Shown one piece after another: positions 59,516-64,000 of a stretch of DNA of 64,000 bases; position 1 is the first letter of the stretch; every line of letters starts with the position of its first letter. Origin of the DNA: Mucilaginibacter tolerans. Lineage in GTDB: Bacteria; Bacteroidota; Bacteroidia; Sphingobacteriales; Sphingobacteriaceae. A model generated the notes under the pieces. It worked only from the letters and a program-made list of their open reading frames with translations. It made no database searches and was not told the origin of the DNA. Location of the stretch: assembly GCF_030519375.1 (NCBI RefSeq), contig NZ_JAUMKB010000016.1, forward strand, positions 1 to 64,000, written 5' to 3'. The translations under genes were made by a program, and so were the position numbers.

Positions 59516-61969
59516 ATGAAAAAAGCTTTCTTATTGTCGGCTCTTCTATTGTATTGTATCTCTGTTTTTGCACAGATGCAGAAAGCTCCGGCTTATCCGT
59601 TGATCACTCACAACACCTATTTCAGCATCTGGTCGTTTACCGATCAATTGAATGATTCGCCTACCAAACACTGGACAGGCAAGGATCAATCGATGATAGG
59701 TTTTATAAAAGTGGATGGTGACGCGTACCGTTTTATGGGACAGGAGCCAAAATCGTACAAAACTATTTTGCCTGCCGCAGATGAACAGGCTTACGACTGT
59801 AAATACACCGAAACACAACCCGCCGAAGGCTGGCAATCAGAAAAATTTGACGACAAAGGCTGGGAAACAGGTGCTGCTCCTTTTGCAGATAGCAAGCCCA
59901 AAGGCAAAACCGTATGGAAAAATGACCTCTGGATTCGTCGCACTTTTGAGATTAGCAATGCTGATGCATATAAGCTCTTTTTAAAATTGAGCCATGATGA
60001 CGACGCGGAAGTGTTTCTGAATGGTGAAAAGGTACTGGACAGACCAGGAGCCAATGGCGATTTTGAAATGTTCCCAATCAAAAATGTGTTGAAGAAAGGA
60101 ACAAACGTTCTTGCGATACATTGTAAGAATACAGGTGGTGACACCTTCCTTGATGCAGGTCTGGCAGAACAGGAAAAAACAAAGTCGGACGAAACCATCA
60201 AGCAAGCCGTACAAACCAACGTAACCGTTACTGCCACACAAACAAATTATAAGTTTAAATGTGGCAAAGCCGATTTGTTATTGACTTTCACTTCACCTTT
60301 ACTACTTAACGATCTTGCGGTTTTTCAAAGGCCGGTATCCTACATTACCTACAAAGTCCGCTCGAATGATGGCAAGCAACACAATGTAAAAGTATTCTTC
60401 GGTGCTTCTACCGAGATTGCTGTAAACAAACCGACACAGGAAGTTGCGGCTGAATCGGCAGATGATAACAAACTTTCTATCCTAAAGGCAGGAACTGTAG
60501 AGCAACCTATCTTAAAGAAAAAGGGCGATGACCTCCGCATCGACTGGGGGTATATGTACGTTGCTGCACCAAAGTCGGCTAGCGTATTACAATACATCAG
60601 CAGCGAAAAAGAAATCGGTAATCCATTTTTAACTAAAGCCCCAACGAGTAAAGAGGCCGTAAAAGGCCGGGAGTTATCATTAAATACCATCCTATCCTTT
60701 GGCAATGTAGGAGCAACTTATGCTGAGAAGTTTGTTGAGCTTGGCTACGATGACCTGTACGCAGTAGAATACTTCGGCACGCAGCTAAAACCATGGTGGA
60801 AAAACAGCGGTGCGACTATTGACCAGGAACTAAATATTGCTGCAATTGAATATGCCGCTGTGATGAAAAAATGCACGGCATTCAACATTAAAATTTACCA
60901 GGATGCATTGAAAGCCGGCGGGGAAAAGTATGCGAAACTTTGCGTATTAGCTTACCGTCAAAGCATTGCTGCGCATGCATTAGTTAAAAGTCCGCAGGGT
61001 GAGATATTATTCCTATCAAAAGAGAATTTCAGCAATGGCTCCATTAATACCGTCGATGTAACTTATCCATCAGCTCCGCTTTACCTGGCTTATGCTCCAA
61101 AGTTTTTGGAAGGTATGTTGAACGGCATTTTCTATTACAGCGAGAGCGGCAAGTTTAAGGATGATTTCGCCGCGCACGACTTGGGAACGTACCCTTTAGC
61201 CAACGGCCAAACCTATGGTGAAGGCATGCCTGTAGAGGAATCAGGCAATATGATCATAATGACCGAAGCGATAGTTAAAGCAGAAAACAACCCGGCTTTT
61301 GCCAAAAAACACTGGGCAACTTTAACCAAATGGGTTAAATACCTGGAGAAGGCTGGCTTCGATCCGGAAAATCAATTGTGTACCGATGATTTTGCCGGAC
61401 ATTTGGCTCATAATGCCAACCTTTCTGCCAAAGCTATTGTTGGGATCGCTTGCTATGCCCGTTTGGCTGACCGGTTAGGAGAAAAAGCTGTTGCAGAAAA
61501 ATATCGCAAAACTGCTGCTGAAATGGTCAAAAACTGGATGAATATCGACAATGCAGGTGATCATTATTCGCTGGTGTTTGGCAATAAGAATAGCTGGAGC
61601 CAGAAGTATAACCTGGTTTGGGATAAAGTATTGGGATTAAACTTATTCCCTCAGAGCGTTTATAACAAAGAGATTACTTATTACCTAACCAAACAAAATA
61701 AATTCGGATTACCTTTGGATAGCAGGAAAACCTATACGAAATCGGACTGGATCATGTGGACAGCGACTTTAGCTAATAACCCCGCAAACTTTAAAGCATT
61801 GACCGATCCGATTTATAAATATGCCACAGAAACGACTACCAGAGTTCCTCTGAGCGACTGGCACGAAACGACTGATGGCAGAATGGTAGGCTTTCAGGCC
61901 CGCAGCGTAGTTGGCGGGTATTTTATGCAGGTGCTTGCAAATAAATGGCTGACAAAAAACAAAAAATAA
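59516..61969 (+). CDS. Secreted DUF4965/glutaminase-A-like protein
   Basis: The protein has 817 residues with a Sec signal peptide (ending VFAQ). The layout is an N-terminal DUF4964-like piece (APAYPLITHNTYFSIWSFTDQLNDSPTKHWTG), a jelly-roll insert (about 110-225: WIRRTFEISNADAYKLFLKLSHDDDAEVFLNGEKV), a DUF5127-like beta domain (225-430) and a C-terminal alpha/alpha barrel of the DUF4965/DUF1793 type (LGTYPLANGQTYGEGMPVEESGNMIIM; SDWHETTDGRMVGFQARSVVGGYFM). Family members are named glutaminase-like, but in sugar loci a glycosidase role is as likely. It starts a new transcription unit after a terminator. Confidence 0.87.
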   Translation: MKKAFLLSALLLYCISVFAQMQKAPAYPLITHNTYFSIWSFTDQLNDSPTKHWTGKDQSMIGFIKVDGDAYRFMGQEPKSYKTILPAADEQAYDCKYTETQPAEGWQSEKFDDKGWETGAAPFADSKPKGKTVWKNDLWIRRTFEISNADAYKLFLKLSHDDDAEVFLNGEKVLDRPGANGDFEMFPIKNVLKKGTNVLAIHCKNTGGDTFLDAGLAEQEKTKSDETIKQAVQTNVTVTATQTNYKFKCGKADLLLTFTSPLLLNDLAVFQRPVSYITYKVRSNDGKQHNVKVFFGASTEIAVNKPTQEVAAESADDNKLSILKAGTVEQPILKKKGDDLRIDWGYMYVAAPKSASVLQYISSEKEIGNPFLTKAPTSKEAVKGRELSLNTILSFGNVGATYAEKFVELGYDDLYAVEYFGTQLKPWWKNSGATIDQELNIAAIEYAAVMKKCTAFNIKIYQDALKAGGEKYAKLCVLAYRQSIAAHALVKSPQGEILFLSKENFSNGSINTVDVTYPSAPLYLAYAPKFLEGMLNGIFYYSESGKFKDDFAAHDLGTYPLANGQTYGEGMPVEESGNMIIMTEAIVKAENNPAFAKKHWATLTKWVKYLEKAGFDPENQLCTDDFAGHLAHNANLSAKAIVGIACYARLADRLGEKAVAEKYRKTAAEMVKNWMNIDNAGDHYSLVFGNKNSWSQKYNLVWDKVLGLNLFPQSVYNKEITYYLTKQNKFGLPLDSRKTYTKSDWIMWTATLANNPANFKALTDPIYKYATETTTRVPLSDWHETTDGRMVGFQARSVVGGYFMQVLANKWLTKNKK

Positions 61970-61973
61970 ACCC

Positions 61974-62750
61974 ATGAATAAGCTGATTAAAACATTATTG
62001 ATCCTCATTTTTATCGTTCAGGGATTCATCCTAAAAGCAAGTGCTGCCAGTCAACAGTATTATGAGCTGAAAGTTTATCATATAAAAACACCAAGCCAGC
62101 AGGAAAGGCTGGACAAATATCTGAAAGATGCTTATCTCCCTGCATTACACCGCAAAGGGTTAGGCAATGTAGGTGTTTTCAGGACCCTGGAACAAGATAC
62201 AGATAAGCGAGTGTATGTCTTGATCACCTTCAACAATGTTGCACAAATGGAGAAGGTAGAAGAAGGCCTGATGCAGGATAAAGAATTGCTCGAAGCGGGT
62301 AAAGATTATCTGGATGCAGCATACAATGAGCAACCCTATACCCGTATGGAGACCATTATTTTGAAAGCATTTCCAAAATGGCCTGCGGCAACGGTTCCAC
62401 AACTGACTGCAAAGAAGGCTGATCGTATTTATGAACTGCGCAGCTATGAAAGTCCGACGGAAAAACTGAACGTAAACAAAGTAAAAATGTTTAATGACGG
62501 AGGGGAAACGGCATTGTTTAACCGGCTTAAGTTTAATGCGGTGTTTTATGCCGAAGTGCTTGCCGGAAGTCATCAGCCAAACCTGATGTACATGACGACG
62601 TTTAATAGCAAAGAGGACAGGGAGCAACATTGGAAGGCATTTTCTGATGATCCGGAATGGAAGACATTGGTGGCAAAGCCGGAGTACCAGCACAATGTAT
62701 CAAAGGCCGATATTATATTTCTTCACCCGGCAGATTATTCCGACTTTTAG
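61974..62750 (+). CDS. Exported NIPSNAP-family protein
   Basis: The protein has 258 residues with a Sec signal peptide (ending KASAAS). Two NIPSNAP-type ferredoxin-like repeats are visible: YYELKVYHIKTPSQQERLDKYLKDAYLPALHRKG and RIYELRSYESPTEKLNVNKVKMFNDGGETALFNRL, each ending in an aromatic-rich strand. Function of bacterial members is unknown. The gene starts four bases after the DUF4965 stop codon, so the two are co-transcribed and probably act in the same process. Confidence 0.87.
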   Translation: MNKLIKTLLILIFIVQGFILKASAASQQYYELKVYHIKTPSQQERLDKYLKDAYLPALHRKGLGNVGVFRTLEQDTDKRVYVLITFNNVAQMEKVEEGLMQDKELLEAGKDYLDAAYNEQPYTRMETIILKAFPKWPAATVPQLTAKKADRIYELRSYESPTEKLNVNKVKMFNDGGETALFNRLKFNAVFYAEVLAGSHQPNLMYMTTFNSKEDREQHWKAFSDDPEWKTLVAKPEYQHNVSKADIIFLHPADYSDF

Positions 62751-62765
62751 GATTTAAAGCCATGA

Positions 62766-64000
62766 ATGAAGCTTGAAAAGCGCCAATATGATGCAGTAAT
62801 AGTTGGTTCCGGTCCGAACGGATTGGCAGCCGCCATATTAATGCAGCAAAACGGTCTTTCGGTTTTACTGATAGAAGGTAAAGAAACGATAGGCGGGGGG
62901 ATGCGCTCAGCAGAGCTGACACTCCCCGGCTATCTTCATGATATTTGTTCTGCCATTCACCCACTGGCAGTTTCCTCACCATTTTTTGAGACACTCCCTC
63001 TTGCCAAGTATGGATTGGAATTCATCTATCCGGATATTGCAGCAGCACACCCTTTTGATAATGGCGCGGCAGCTATTTTAAAGAATTCGATAGAAGAAAC
63101 AGCATCTCAGTTTGGTATCGATGAAAAGGCTTATATCGATCTGATTCAACCTGTTGTAAACGATTGGCCTTTGATGGCCTCCGATGTCTTAGGTCCGCTT
63201 CACATTCCCAGGCATCCTATTGCAATGGCAAGATTTGGCTTGAAAGCATTTCGGTCGGCCTCATCAATTGCAGGCAGTTTCAAAACCGAAAAAACAAAAG
63301 GATTATTTGCCGGAATGGCAGCACACTGCATGCAGCCGTTAACCAATTTAAGCTCCGCGGCTACCGCACTGGTGTTAATGTCCGCAGCCCATATAAAAGG
63401 CTGGCCTTTGCCTAAAGGAGGCTCACAGCAGATTGCGAATGCATTAGCATCCTATTTTATATCGCTTGGCGGAAAGATCGAAACTAATACTGACATCACA
63501 TCACTGGGTCAGCTGCCTTCATCAAATGCGGTATTGTTTGATATTACACCCAGACAATTGCTGCAGATTGCCGGGCATAAATTCTCCGGTATCTATAAAT
63601 GGCAGTTGCGACGTTACCGGTATGGCATGGGCATATTTAAGATTGATTGGGCATTAGATGGGCAAATACCTTTTATCAATGAATTATGCCGTCAAGCTGG
63701 TACAGTACATTTGGGTAATACTTTTGCCGAAATAGCCTCGTCAGAGCAATCTGCCTGGAATGGTCGAATTGCTGAAAAGCCTTTTGTGCTGATGGCGCAG
63801 CAAAGCCTTTTTGACAGTTCACGCGCGCCTGAAGGCAAGCAGACCGCCTGGGCCTATTGCCATGTGCCTGGTGGATCGACCATAGATATGACAGAGGCAA
63901 TTGAACGGCAGGTAGAGCGCTTTGCGCCGGGTTTCAAGGATCGCATATTGGCAAGACATACAATGAATCCCATCCAGGTAGAAGAATATAATCCTAACTA
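62766..64000 (+). CDS. Phytoene-desaturase-like FAD oxidoreductase, 3' end outside the window
   Basis: At least 411 codons are open to the window edge. The N-terminus has the dinucleotide motif YDAVIVGSGPNGLAAAI, then LIEGKETIGGGMRSAELTLPGYLHDICSAIHP, the classical start of the NAD(P)/FAD-dependent carotenoid-desaturase-like family. A second conserved stretch is GWPLPKGGSQQIANALASYF. The start is ATG 62766; an ATG at 62762 is out of frame and stops at once. It lies 15 bases after the NIPSNAP gene. Its substrate is unknown; a pigment role is only one possibility. Confidence 0.88.
   Translation, partial: MKLEKRQYDAVIVGSGPNGLAAAILMQQNGLSVLLIEGKETIGGGMRSAELTLPGYLHDICSAIHPLAVSSPFFETLPLAKYGLEFIYPDIAAAHPFDNGAAAILKNSIEETASQFGIDEKAYIDLIQPVVNDWPLMASDVLGPLHIPRHPIAMARFGLKAFRSASSIAGSFKTEKTKGLFAGMAAHCMQPLTNLSSAATALVLMSAAHIKGWPLPKGGSQQIANALASYFISLGGKIETNTDITSLGQLPSSNAVLFDITPRQLLQIAGHKFSGIYKWQLRRYRYGMGIFKIDWALDGQIPFINELCRQAGTVHLGNTFAEIASSEQSAWNGRIAEKPFVLMAQQSLFDSSRAPEGKQTAWAYCHVPGGSTIDMTEAIERQVERFAPGFKDRILARHTMNPIQVEEYNPN

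Noticed and set aside
62762..62776. ATG at 62762 as start of the FAD oxidoreductase
   Set aside because: It runs into a stop after four codons; the ATG at 62766 opens the conserved frame.

Overview
The window looks like a chromosomal segment of a Bacteroidota bacterium of the Sphingobacteriaceae type (Mucilaginibacter or Pedobacter-like). The reasons are moderate-to-low GC, Bacteroidota-specific families (DUF4290, GIN/DUF2807 proteins, TolB-propeller amidohydrolase, DUF4965 protein, TPR-sensor kinases), gene neighbourhoods such as tig-clpP-clpX and DUF4290-murA, and promoters of the TTTG-N19-TAnnTTTG form. No rRNA, tRNA, CRISPR array or intact insertion sequence was seen.

Region 1 (1-24 kb) is mostly housekeeping: a large secreted TolB-propeller/amidohydrolase, RecQ, a histidine-bearing membrane protein, three GIN-domain envelope proteins around a chagasin-like inhibitor, trigger factor, ClpP, ClpX, AMP nucleosidase, cystathionine beta-synthase, a DMT-like protein, a GT39-type glycosyltransferase, MurA (with Asp in place of the catalytic Cys), DUF4290, a decayed membrane-protein gene, dipeptide epimerase and an M20 dipeptidase. 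All three GIN genes are preceded by TGTAAC-N16-CGTC, which points to one ECF-sigma regulon.

Region 2 (24-42 kb) holds a small exported protein made of in-register nonapeptide repeats (DRTALGNAD). It is divergent from a TPR/DHp protein that lacks a kinase ATPase domain, across an AT-rich region with helically phased A/T tracts. Next come an XRE regulator, a UvrD/PcrA helicase, an ABC-2 exporter pair, an M1 peptidase, a YyaL-like thioredoxin-domain protein, a SlyD-type PPIase, a hotdog thioesterase and a complete TPR histidine kinase.

Region 3 (42-64 kb) is a long same-strand set of genes for periplasmic sugar oxidation. It has two GMC flavoproteins with a C-X5-C-X3-C-P cluster motif, two small Tat-signal subunits of the gluconate 2-dehydrogenase subunit-3 family, a lipoprotein cytochrome c, two Gfo/Idh/MocA oxidoreductases (one Tat-exported, one cytoplasmic), four TIM-barrel isomerase-like proteins (three with Tat-type signals), two MFS transporters and a DUF1080 (3-keto-disaccharide hydrolase family) protein. 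A second unit follows with a DUF4965-type protein, a NIPSNAP protein and a phytoene-desaturase-like FAD protein cut by the window end. Together they suggest oxidation of glycosides to keto-sugars in the periplasm, cleavage, uptake and further conversion. The substrate cannot be read from the sequence.

Across all regions, many intergenic spacers directly after stop codons carry long imperfect hairpins built from short repeated words. Their sequence differs at every locus but their architecture is the same. They are listed as repeats and discussed as a finding.
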